Shown here: piece after piece, positions 46,662 through 59,500 of the stretch
How the letters are laid out: each line of letters begins with the position of its first letter
How positions within the stretch are numbered: the first letter of the stretch is position 1
Origin: Trileptium ribeirensis
Lineage: Eukaryota > Nematoda > Enoplea > Enoplida > Thoracostomopsidae
DNA: 64,000 nt
Assembly (NCBI GenBank): GCA_030248225.1
Contig: JASANE010029084.1
Span: 1 to 64,000, forward strand
Direction: 5' to 3'
The notes under the pieces: generated by a model
Database searches by the model: none
What the model was told of the DNA's origin: nothing
Seen by the model: only the letters and a program-made list of their open reading frames with translations
Made by a program: the position numbers and the translations under genes

Positions 46662-46930
46662 TGTTTCGCAAGACTGCCAATGACAATAATTATCACATCC
46701 TCGAATGTTTCGCAAGACTACGAATGATAATAATTATCACGCCCTCTAATGTTTCGCAAGACGTCAGCGTCTCGGGGGGGGGGCAAGACCCAATAGGGGA
46801 GGTTCGAGGCCAATATAGGTCAGCCCCCCTATACCGAAACCCCGGGAATGTTTCGCAAGACTACCAATGATAATAATTGTCCCACCCTCAAACGTTTCGC
46901 AAGGCAGCCAATGATAATAGTTATCAAACC
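46662..46930. repeat. 44-bp minisatellite with an internal 55-bp extra segment
   Basis: The unit TGTTTCGCAAGACTACCAAT followed by a GATAATAATTATCAC segment starts at 46662, 46706, 46750, 46849 and 46893, so the period is 44 except where extra sequence containing a G-run lies between 46762 and 46848. GATAATAATTATC is itself a palindrome. The array lies 110-380 bases past the stop codon of the TRIM-NHL gene, probably inside its 3' UTR. Confidence 0.9.
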
Positions 46931-47041
46931 CTCTAAAATTCGTAACACTACTAATAATATATGAGACATGACAGTTTTCTGCTACAGATGTATGTCACAC
47001 GTACATCAATGGCTTATGAGACAATGTAATATCACGGCGCC

Positions 47042-47532
47042 TTAGAAAACACAAATCCTGTCATTTCCAAAATCAACAACGTAAATAACTCCTTCTGGCG
47101 TCACACAAACATCACACGGTCGATCCATAGGCAATAAACCCGGATGAACAGTTATAGCTTTAACGTCGCTCCCGCCTTGAGTGTTTCCTGCAAGATTACC
47201 CGCTGTACAGATCGAGTCTTTAATCGAGCCGCACATAGGCAAAGTTTGATCTGAAGTAGGTGCGATAGGTGGCGGAGGATGCGTCCAGAGAGCAGGAGGC
47301 GGAGGATGTGGCAAATGCGCAGGAGTTGGCAGTATACCCAGCTGTGGTTTTGGTGCCGCTCCGGTTGCACCTTGACTGTTATGCGAAACCACAGATGTCG
47401 GTGATGTTACGTTTGCTTGCGAATTAGTTCCTGCTCCACTAGTCCCAATTCGTAGCGAACACAAATAGGTAAGAGAAGGTGAAAAGATTTGAACGCGATT
47501 ATTTCGCGAATCAGCGACTATAATATGGCCTT
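47042..47532 (-). CDS. lin-41: TRIM-NHL terminal exon: NHL 5 end and NHL 6 with insert
   Basis: 491 bp including TAA (47042-47044). The acceptor is ATTTCAG before AAGGCC. HIIVADSRNNRVQIF closes blade 5. Blade 6 begins TYLCSLRIGTSG and resumes at MDRPCDVCVTPEG; between them lie about 100 residues rich in Pro, Ser, Thr and Gly (LPHPPPPALWTHPPPP), which would loop out of the propeller. The protein ends in DFGNDRICVF. Confidence 0.93.
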
Positions 47533-50500
47533 CTGAAATACATCCCAATTATTGTAAATAAATTGTTCTCAATAGTACGACTACTTCGCACTGCTACTAC
47601 GTAAAGGCTGAATCGTACCCATTATTATTTTAACGGCTAATAAAATCGAACAAATTTTTAATAAATTATTGAGAATTTCAAATCTTTAATCTTAAGACTA
47701 TAAAATCTGGAGCACTGTTTTATAACAATTAAAACTCAAAGAATAAAAGTACAACACTCGCCTGAAATGACTGTAAAAATTTAGAAGTAGTTCTCGAGTA
47801 TAGAGTGAGCTGTGAGAGACTGGCTCTCTACATTTCGAGGGTATAGAATTCATAAAATTCTATGTTAAACAAATAGCTTTCGAATGAATCGTCAGTTTCA
47901 CAAGTATTAATCGAGTGACCGTCGTTTTTGACAACACCACAGTATGAAAAAATTACGATTTAATACCTGATCAAACATACTAGTGTACTGAAAATTATTA
48001 ACCTGTATTTATTCCGATTAAAAACTATAAGCACATCTACGAGATAAAAATTAACGGTCTAAAATTCAAACGGACAGTTTAGGAGACGGTGTGTCAACAA
48101 ACAATAAAATACGGAAAAATAATATATCAGAGTATGTGTTTACACGCGTACACACATGGTACAAAGCCAATTCTAAATGGATAAAGCACATCTATTTTCG
48201 GTTGAAACAAAAATTCAAGCATAGAGTAAATGTGCTAATCAGAGCTATATGCTGCATGACATGCTACGTGACCTGTTTTAACCCAAACCGAACCACATTC
48301 CCAGGTTTAATCATAAGCCGGAACATTTCAATAAGTAGTACTCTTACCCATATCGATATCCAGTCCTTGTGGACGCTTGAAATATCCATCCCAGTCACCC
48401 TCGCGACCCCAAAATTTCATCTCACCACTCGTAACGTCAATTATAACAAGGCGATGGTTGTTAAAATCGGTTGCAATGATTTCAGCTCCGCCGCGCGTAA
48501 AAACAATTCCGCGAGGCGAATCAAAATTTTTGGCATACAACGAATTGTCCAGAGAAAACTTGCGCAGAAACTCTCCATGAGCCGAAAATAGTTGAATTCG
48601 GTGATTACGTGTATCCGAAACGGCAATTGAGTCTTCTGGATTTACAGCAACGTCCCACGGATAGTTAAACTGGCCGTGAGACTTGCCTTTTTCGCCAAAT
48701 TTTAGCATAAATTCGCCGCTTTGAGTGAATAACTAAAATAGAAACGGCAGCCGGCAGTTGGAGCACTGCTAGTTATTAAATTTGAGAAATATGTTAAAAC
48801 ACGCAGAAACTCGCCAAACGCGAAGAATAGCTAAGTTCTGTTAATACATGCTTCGAAGAAGTAAAATTGTGCTCGGGAACAAGTTATGTATATCGTCGAA
48901 ACGTTAAAAAAATCTATTCGCTTTAAATAACACCTAAGCATAAACTGTGATAATCAGACCGTTCCCGACCTGCGAACATTAATTAATAAGACTTAACTAA
49001 GAAAATTAACTAATTAACTAAGAAAATAATTTTATACAGTTATAGCGCCAGTGTGATATAAATTTTGTAACTTACACCAGGCACAGAGCAAATACAGGTC
49101 CAGAATACATTTGTAGCTGTTTGACAACATTAATGAAAGATGTAAACCGATATGGCACACACAGTAGTAATGTATACCTGTAGTGTCGTATTCGCAACTC
49201 TTACGTAAACTCAGGACTATTACTCCTATTGGTTTGTACCAAGATTGTGCGACTCGCTTAATGCGTGGTTTCCGCGTACGAGCATGGTAAGAACAAAGTA
49301 CGTCAGAGCATAGGTAAGGATATTCAGCCATTAACATAAACGTGCTATTAAACCTCCCTATGTATTATCGTAATAACTGTTGCGATTAAGAATAAGGTAA
49401 CAGCAACTATTAACTAGTATATGTCCTCTACCCCTGTGTGAATTTTGACCAATGTTTTTGATTTGCTCAGCGGTTGATAAATAATAAAGACGCACAAAAT
49501 AAGATATAAGCTGTTGAGTGACTCAGTTTTGTGGGATGTCTCCTCGACATTCATTTAGCCTGGGAATTCATCAATGCCATGGTGGTTGCACTTGCAGCTG
49601 TAGTAGGTTACTATCACTCCCATTTATAAAGATTAAAGGTATCTACTACTTATTCAAACCTCTTTGCGAAATGTGCACCATATATGTTTCAAACGAATCG
49701 CGCTACAACGGAGGACGCCATATTGAACAGTGGTCTAATGGTTCAGTGCATCGTGCTACCGATCTGGGGGTTGCGTGTTCAACTCCTGGTCGGAATTTTT
49801 TGTTTTGGTGTTGTAAATACATAGTTTTTCTTTATCCAAGCAAATATATGAACTCATATGTTCCATAGAATCAGTAGGATTAACATAATAATCACGTTAG
49901 TTCATGTTGATGACTTAGATAAATTGCGAAGTGACTACATTCAAAATACCTTCCATGAAATTTAAGACAATGATTCTTTGATTTTTGCACCACCAGGTAT
50001 CCTTTTAAAATTCAAAGAACGATTCTTTAAAATTTTAAATAATTACCTTATTTATAATTTGGAACAATGTTTAAAATATTAGAGTAGTTCTAAATTATTG
50101 CAAGTAATAATTACTACTAAATGGCCTAGCCACAGTGAGGGTGGAGTTGCCCTAGCTTTCCAAACCACCATGTTCACTCCCAACCTACCCCAAACCCCCT
50201 TGTTCAACTAAATATATGATTTTTAATGTCAGTAAACTCATGTTTTCATATGTGGCAGATTTTTTATATTAATTTTCGAATGCTAAAATACAATGTTGTA
50301 GCCCGACAATATGCATAAGAGAGTTAAATGTATCTAAATACTTGGAAATATGTAGCATAAGAACAACATTTTCGTTCACCACTTCGAAATTTCACCTAAA
50401 CAACGAAGATGGACTCTCAGTTCAAAATTTAAATCGTAAAGCAAGTAACCATGTTTGAATGCGTTAGCTGCAACGATACTGCTAACGTTTACTTCAAAAG

Positions 50501-53500
50501 CCTGTATTACAATTTCCTCAGTACTGACCTCCCTGCCCGCTAAAATTCTGAAAGGCAGCATTAGAGTATTCTTCCTTGTTTGAAATCATGTGTACCAAAC
50601 TTTGTCTAACAGCATAAGACGGGAGAACCATGCGGTTCAACTGTGGATTCTAAACGTAACATTGTCTACGTCCAATTCTTTCCAAAAATATTTCATAACG
50701 CCCTCAAAACGTTGCTAGTATAAAAATAAGTTTAAACAAAAACAAGTTTTACGTAATTCGTTAAATTTTCGCCTGGCCTCTCTACAACGGGGAGTGGCCC
50801 CAAGAATTTCGGCGGCTACTCCAGATGACACACATGTATTTTCAGGTCACCGCAAAAATGATCGTCCTAACAAGGAACGGTTGTAACAGAACTCAATATT
50901 ACTGCTTATATTTGAAATATTTATAACAAAATCCAACGTAAAATGCGGGCTGCAGAAATACGTATCTTACTGTTTAAATAATAAATATACAACAAAAACC
51001 GATAAAAACCTTTCAAATGATCGAAAAACATGACAAATGCAAATATAAAGCCCACAGTTGATCTTGGGGGGGGGGCTGAGGCGGTACAGCTTTCCCCCAA
51101 GTTGGAGCAGAAAACAACCAGCTCAAAACCCTCAGGTAAGATTTTGGTACTGTGGATAAGTCGACTTACCTTCGGAATGATACTTTGGAAAAGCATGTTG
51201 GCGTTTTTGTTGAATTCTGACTGTAGTGAGTAAAACGAGCGTAACTAAGAATTCTCACTACCCAGATGGTAAATTTCAATGGTGTTATTTCTGGGCTTTT
51301 GGGGTGACACGCATAAATCGACTTCGGCTGACGCACTGACTCGCATAACAGGTCATTCGAAAGCTTAAAACGTATATTTGTGCCCGGAAAACAAATTTCA
51401 ACTTCAGACCGTAAAAGTGGCCAAATTGGCTCGAATAGGGTCTAAATGGAGTTCTATAAAACACGTTAGGGATTGTAGCACGACAACTGGTACAGGTATC
51501 TTAGCTAAATTAGGTCGATATCGTATGAAAAAAAGCTCTCATACTTTGCTACATGGCTCTTTCTGGATGCAGGATATGAAATAAAAAGTGGTTCCAGTGG
51601 ACCGACGGAACCCAAAATACGCGGAAAAGACAATATCTCGACAACCGCTCGCGCTATATGTGTGCTATTCGTCTCTTTCAGTAGCACAGTTCACCCTCTG
51701 CAACTCTACTACAGAGTGTGTTACTGCTGTCTGTTGAAGAACTGAGTCAAAATGGAGTTTTCAATGGGACCATGAGACCTAAAATACGCAAAAACGACAA
51801 TCGCCAGCCGTGCGACCTATATCGGTGTCATTTTATACAGCAATTCACCATCAATAGCTGCACGTAGTGTGTTCTGTTGTTATTACTTACGCTGAAGAGT
51901 ATGTGAAAATAGAGTTTTTAATGGGCCCATGAGATCCAAAATACAATAAAATAGCAATATCTCCGCAACCGCTTGAGGTATATTGGTGCTTTTAGTGTCA
52001 TTTTATACAACAATTTACCCCTTATATAGCTGCGCACAGTGTGCTGCTTTTGTCATTATTCACGTGCAGGATGGGCCAATAAGTCCCAAAAACATATAAA
52101 GTGCAATATTTCCGCAACCACGTTGCTACATGGCTGTTACTGGTACAATTTTTAGAGCACTATATCCTCTAATAATTGCACATCGTGACTCTCTAAATAC
52201 ACAATAAGCGAATGCATCTCTTCAACGATTAAAGCAGCATCTGATATTCACATCATTTTGTAAGTTTATGCTTAATATAGATGTGCGTGTCATTCTGAGT
52301 TACATATTCAACGCTCAAAATTCACCACCTTGGCTATGAGACAAACTACTTGTATTAATTAAAGGATTTACAGAGAAAAGCGAGCGAATTTCTCAAAAAA
52401 GCCCAAAAAATTCGCAAAGTGGTACGTAGTGGGGGAATCGTTCTGCACAAAAAGGAAAACATTAGCAATCCTCACTTCTCATATTTTGACAAACCAGTTT
52501 TTCTGTTGTTGAAATACTCGTAAATGTCTACGAAATGCCGAACGGAAGACACACAGCCACACCGACATAGCATCATGAATACACAGTATACAAACTTTGT
52601 GTACTGCTTAAACTAAACACTGTTAAACAGGGAATGCATAACCTACCCACTCACACTGCTCATTTTGTACAGCAAATAATGCCGCTATAAGCTTTATAAT
52701 AATTCTTTGCTATCCGGCTATCTTAAGATGTCAAAAGGGTTTTTAAATGGGCCAATGAGACCCAAACTACACGAAAATGCAACTATATCTCCGCAACCAC
52801 CATGGCAACCGCTTGAGCTATATCTCAATTTGTAGGGCAATTAATCCTGTATATAAACAAAAATCGTGGTATTGCTATTTCTGTCATTATTTACACTGCA
52901 GTATTAGATCAAAACATCCTTCTGGATTTACGCACGAGACCCAAAATAAACGAAATATCTCTGCAATCACTCGAGATGTGTGTTATTGGTCTTATTTTGT
53001 AGAGCAATTATTCTCCATCTCTCTACATATACCGTGCTGCTATTTTCATTGTTTGTGAGGCGATTATTATCTATTTTAAACCTTTGCGTTTAGTAACACT
53101 TAATAATGAGAGGTTTTAGATGTGAAAGATCCACTGTAAGCGAAATCAATGACCTACTAGTTCCGAAGCCGGAAATCAGCTTAATATATTGTAGCAAAAC
53201 CTTCAACTGATGGTAAGCCAGTGATATATCCTCAAATTTTAGCAAAAAAACTAACTTAAACATAACATTATGTACATATTGGCACCTGAATACGATGATT
53301 GTCTTTGTCAGCAACAATTACATTATTTTTAGAGTTTACGCATATACCAGCCGGGCGGTCGAACTGTCCGTTTCGTGTTCCCGGTGTGCCAAACTGTCCC
53401 AGACGCTTGCCGTCCTGGGTAAATATTTGGACACGGTTGTTAGATCGGTCAGCCACAAGAATTCGGCCTAAATTAAAAGAATACACAAAGTTTAATTACT

Positions 53501-56500
53501 AATACAGCGTATTTTCCCTTCAAATAAAATGTGTGTTAGGCGAATTACCTTTACAATGACACATTTCAGTGAGTACTATAATTGGCTTCACAGCAGCTTC
53601 AATTTTTCCGTTTTAAATAATTATAGAATAGTCTTATGGACTCTACACTATGTAAACCATCAGCCAGCTTACGAATGTCTTTGTAGAATGCAATACAGTC
53701 ATTTTACGATAGTACAGTCAATACCTTGTTAGGCCGTGGTGTAGAAGTGACGATTAATAGAATGTTTGCGCAGATGTAGAATGGCAACAAGCTTTGTACC
53801 CAAAGCGTTGATTGATGATATTACGTGGCTTCTTGACTTAAGTGGCCGAGGACCCCACAACTTTCGAATCCTTCACCAGGATTTCGGTAGTTACCCCAGC
53901 TAAATGTAGGTTTCCACCAGGTTAATCCACGGCACCCACGTATTTTGAGTAGACATCAAAAATAATCGTCGTAACAGAAAACAGTTATATCCAAATTTAA
54001 TACTACTTGTTATATTTCGATTATCCATAACAAAATCCATAGTAATATGAAGCGCGACCTGGATACATTTTCAGTAGGTACATAACAATCTGGGCGGGGG
54101 TACATCCAAATTCGGGGTCTGCGGGGCCTGACCTTTTCAAGTGCCCCCTGGCAAAAACGGGATGTCCACGGTTCATGCCCCCTGTCAGAATTTTTAGCGA
54201 ATGGAGAGTACAGAACAATTATGCCACAAAAAACGATAAAATATCATAAATGTACAAAAATTAAAATTATAATACCCCCAGTTGACATAGAAAGTATAGT
54301 TTTCCACCAGGTATGCCGGAGGAAATTCACACAGGTATTTCCAGTTTCCCCCAGGTTGCATTTGTGGCACACCGCTCAAAAACCTCTGGTAAATTCTGGT
54401 CTGTAGAGAGGCAGCATTATATGCTCAAGAAATAGGGAACGCTCAAAAAATATCGCTCATGTTATCTATTAGTTACAACTAGAGAAGGTTTTATGAAAAG
54501 TACATAAAACCATGAGCATTTTATTAAATGACATACCATGTTTATCAAGGCAAATGCCCCATGGACGACAAAGATCACCATCGCCGCTACCTTCACGTGC
54601 AAAAGTAAAAACTGGACGACAGCTACGAGCTGCTAAAATATAATCTCGTCCTTCACAAGCCGAAATTGCAAAAGGCGAACCGTAAATGTGTCCACCACTT
54701 ATAGTGATCGATAGCAGATATTCGCCCTCGACTTCCGGTTTGAATGTAATTAAATAAATCCCGTTGTTACGATCCGTCACATCGACAGGTATTGTAGTCT
54801 AAAGTTTTATTCAACACTGCAATCTAGACTTTGTAGCAATTAATAGGTCTTGGCGAAAATCAGTCTGAGATTTCACGATACATTGATACACAACTGCATC
54901 TCCAGGCCACAAGTGATAAACACTATAGTTACAAACAGAAACAGTACAGTCCCCGACCTAGTATTTGTTGCTAATAATCAATTTGCAACTATATAATTAA
55001 TTTAAGGATTTCAAACAGGAGCTGACATCAAAGTTTAGTTCTTGCGGCATTAACTTAATGTGTTATAGGTTGGGCTGGAAGAATTATAATACATGACCTT
55101 TCCCGACCTAGTAGTGTTACTTAAATACCAATTTGCTCAGCCAAACTTTATCTAAACGTTTCGAGCAGGGGCTGACATACAAATTTGGCAAATCTGTAGA
55201 TAAAATAGCGTATTATGTCAAATGTTGCCAACATCTTTTGCGCCACTTGGGCGAGTTGATGGGAGGGCTGCAACCTCAGGCAGGACATGGCGCTAAATTA
55301 CCTGCCAGGGAAGGATCGATGATAGCCCAGAGGATGGGGGGCCGAGCTTCTGGGGAATAATCTTCCCTCTCGCGCTATGAGTATGTATGGCCAAAAGCAT
55401 AGACACGAGATCCAAAAATCATAACTGACCTGCGCCAACCCAGCATCCATTACTTAAGCCTGTATTTCCTAGCCGAAATTAATTTAACGGCTTTAAACAT
55501 ATGCTCACATGAAAATATGGCAACTGCGGAGCTATTTGATCAAAAATAATGAATTTTCGACGCTTTAAAATCCAAGAATTTCCAAGATAAACACATCAAA
55601 GGAAGCAAAAATGCCTTAACTTAATGACATCAACAAAACTTCTCAACCTAAGGTTGACATTTTTTTGGACTCCAAGTGTCCATTTATGTTGCTGATTTAT
55701 CAATTTTGTCGACACAGTCATCAATCCATGTTAGCATATAACCCCGAAAACATAAACGAATAAAACGCCGAAGACCTATTTGATATCTGATCGCAATACC
55801 AAATATTATTACACATGAATGTAAAAAAATACTTGTACCACAAATACATTCTGGACCGTTACGCGGAAGATTAGTCCTTACCACAATGCAAAAGGTAACA
55901 TTACTGAACCATAACGTATAAGTCCACTATAGAGGTTACAACAAATTGATGGCCCTGAGCTAAATTCAATATCTCCTCCCCCGAGAGAGTACGTGCGTGA
56001 ACATGATCGAGTACTTCTAACTTTGACGAATTTAGTGTTATTTGTAATGGATAATCGTGCGCTTACTGTCGTTTAACCAAACTGTAGTTGTATGTCTGTT
56101 CTTGTATATCCTGTATGAATACCGTATAATATTAGTACATTAATCATCGCGTACTTGTTCGTTTATCAGTAGGTGCTCGTGCGTTTGTCATTGTATATTC
56201 ATGTGCTTGCTGTAATAGATTACCGTGATATGATAAAAAAGGAAATCATTCGTATACCTCGTGGAACCGTAGTAGAACTTTTGACATTTGGAGATGAGTA
56301 ATTATTGTATCGTAGTGATCTTATTGTCGTGGAACTCTTATACACCATTAAGTATACCGTCGTCTTTGGGTAACTCTTTTAACGAGTGGCTGAAAGTACA
56401 TTCAGAACAAACATGATCGTAATACAAGTCGCTTGTACCGATTTTGTAAGTACTTAAACCGTTTTTTGCTGAAAGTTGCATCGCATCTATAACTCCCGCC

Positions 56501-59500
56501 ACTCTTGTTTTTATTTGTGCTGACATCAAATTATGAGGTGTACAGGGGTCACAAGCATAACCAGAGAATTTTCCTTAATACTTGCTCTTCGAGTACTTCT
56601 TGTTAGTTAGCAAGATTGAAAGCTTTTCCATAAATAAGATTAATGTCCAAACAAGTTAAATTTTATATTTTGTAAATTGTGCTAAATTTTTGAGCAAAAT
56701 TTTTATAAGTTAGACCACTAGTCGGTACTATAGTCGTGATTTAACTTAACGATATTATTTGTATATAGGATGACTTAGGATAGTATTTAGTATAGATTTC
56801 TAGATAGTGGTAATATCCTATTGATATTTTTAAGATGCAACGCAGCGCCGTCGCTGTTGTACCGCTAAGCAATGAGCACTAGGACATAGGTTAAACTCTG
56901 TGAGGACGTGCCAATTTCAAGCCATTTTCCTGTCCTAAAATATATGTTAACATGTCTCGTTCGGACAGAAAGTAATTAAGATTCGACTAACGAGTTGAGA
57001 CGTTAGGGTTTTGGACGCTACGAACTTGGACACTAATTGACCTTATCAATGAGGCCCGAGATCCCATACTTTAGTAATATCTTCTGAAATTGGACCTTTT
57101 ACGTCACTATATACTCTAAATCACTAAGAGACCTTAAAACTTCAAATATACTCATTTCTGACAATTTTCCCAGGATTAGGCAAAATTATAAAAGTTAACA
57201 TAAAATTCTCCGATGACACAAAGTATTAAGTTCCCCATGTTTGAAAAGCTAGACATTGCGTACAAACAAGTGATAAAATCTCCTTCGAAATGACAATTTC
57301 TAGGGAATCTTAGGAGGTAGGAATCGGTCCCGATCCATTTTTGCCGGGACCTGTGTGTCGTTTTAGTTCGCAGTGTTGGACGAGTGTAAATCACCAAAAC
57401 AGCTAAACGCAAGAAAAATAGGTCACTATTGAGTTGAGATTAAGGAGTAGTATAGATATTTAAATATATTTTCGGGTATAAACTTTGTTAATTACATTTA
57501 GCTGATGTCGAACAGGGATGATGTTACCGTACGAACCCTCACACCCCTTCTCAATGGACGTTCGATCCGTTTTACCTTCCACGTTCCTTCCAAGCCACTA
57601 GCATCCTTGTTTCCTTCTTTTTTATTATTTTTGCCGCATTGGTACGCTTTGCCAGTCAAACTAGTTATTTAAGACCCGATGAACTGGCCATTGAATAAGC
57701 CAGAGCTGAGCAGAATAAAATAGACCGCTAAGAGTTTGCCGTTCAAAATTTCCCCATGTGGAATTTCGTATTGAAAACACGTCCTTAGGAATATTGTGAG
57801 CTATTGTGCACCTGCTATCAGTCATGTCATTCAAACATACCGTACTGTTCGTCAATGTATTGCGTCATACCACACTACTCTGTTGAGCATGAGCTATTTC
57901 ACTCAGAATTCAATAAAGTGGATTGAATATTTCCCAACATACGTACCTTATCGGGAAGCTGAAAGACCGCTCGAACATTGTCACCACCGGTCGTACACGC
58001 CTCACCAAAATAGTCTTTCGCTTGAAGCGTAACTGTTGTCGGTTTACCATGGACGACGCGGCCCCAATGTTTGCCACCAACTATTTGACAATTCGATGCA
58101 CAGGCGTTCGTCACTATTGTACCAAGCGATGCCAAAATTCCATTTACGTTCAACGCGTTCGGAACGGTGAATGATACGTTGTCATTGTCCTAAGGTTTAA
58201 CAAAAAGAGCATGTATTGCTGGCAATTCGGTATCCTTTAACTATATCGCCTGGGTATAAATAGACGGTCTGGTATCAAATTATCTCCTATGCATCTGTTG
58301 GTACATACCTTTCAGATAACACCTTCGTAGTGTAAAGACGTATTTTAAATAATTTATATACGTATGTATTTTAGGACTATTTTGCATTCCAGTGTATCGT
58401 TTTGACCAATTGATTTATTTTTGGTTAATAAATCTGTACATTAAGCTGGAACGACTCGCTCGGTTATGCATGTATACACAAAATGTTAACGAACTAGAGC
58501 TTATCTTATCGCCAAGGTGGTGAACTCTGAATGTTGAATATGTAATATAGAGCGGGGTGCATAGCTATCCTGGGAAATAAATACAATATGAACCACCGAA
58601 TACCAGCCATATATATATAGATTATTGCGCTTGCAATTTTCAAGTACACATAGCGCCGAATGCTCTACAGAGTGAGATAAAATACATCTATATAGCGGTA
58701 GTGGTTGTGGAGATATTGTAATTTTCGTTATTTTGGTCCCACGGGCTCATCTAAAACCCTTTTTGACCCGACTTTGCAGCAAAATAATGGCAAGCGCACC
58801 ACACTATCTTCAGCTACATAGAGAATGAATGGCTCTACAAAATGAGAACAAACACTCCGAAATTTGTGTCTGAAGTACCGTTTGCCGAATTACAATAAGT
58901 AATGCGATTTTTTGGCTCCTTCGGGACCCGACCCGAGCCCCTTTCGTCTGTTTTTGGAGAAGATGTGGGAATCGGCCATCTAGTCTAGGCCACAAATAGA
59001 TATTTCCAGCTTTCAAATAAGCTATCTTGCGAGTCTATCCGAACACCCGAAGTTGAGTTTTGTGAGTCATCCAAAAACGGACACCGTCGAAATTTACAAC
59101 TCTGGCCAGTGAGAATTCTTCACGTCTTTATGACCAGTAAGCCCCACTTTGGTCACACTACGTTGTGAACATTCGAAATGCAGTATTACTCTGAAATTCG
59201 AATTAATAGTGGTGCACGTTTTGCCTACACGACATTTTACAAGGGGTTCACGGCCAATGCCTAAGCCGCCGCACTGGCCCCAGATTTTTACATACCAATT
59301 TTTCTGGCATCTATTCTCAGTTCTTATTTGCGTCGTGGTATTTGCTATATCATTGTATACAATTACATACGAAATTTAACGTATAAGTGATACAATAATA
59401 GTATGCAGTGTACGAAATAGCTAGTCAGATTGCCGCAACTGTATACTATTATTATATATTATAAATAATATACAATAATAGTATACACTCTGTGTAATAG

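Larger units (their letters stand above)
48733..53285 (-). other. TRIM-NHL intron, 4.55 kb, rich in repeats
   Basis: Bounded by GTGCCA and TTTTAG on the minus strand. It holds a tRNA-like segment (49729-49795), one copy of an intron-to-intron repeat (50780-51150), and two runs of the ~165-bp repeat (51590-52190 and 52735-53060). Nothing coding. Confidence 0.75.

Noticed and set aside
46662..46930. Possible CRISPR array
   Set aside because: The 44-bp units are contiguous tandem repeats without unique spacers, and the genome is animal.
55684..55884. Possible extra exon in the TRIM-NHL gene
   Set aside because: The flanking exons already join in phase to a complete filamin repeat, and this frame has no filamin or NHL pattern.
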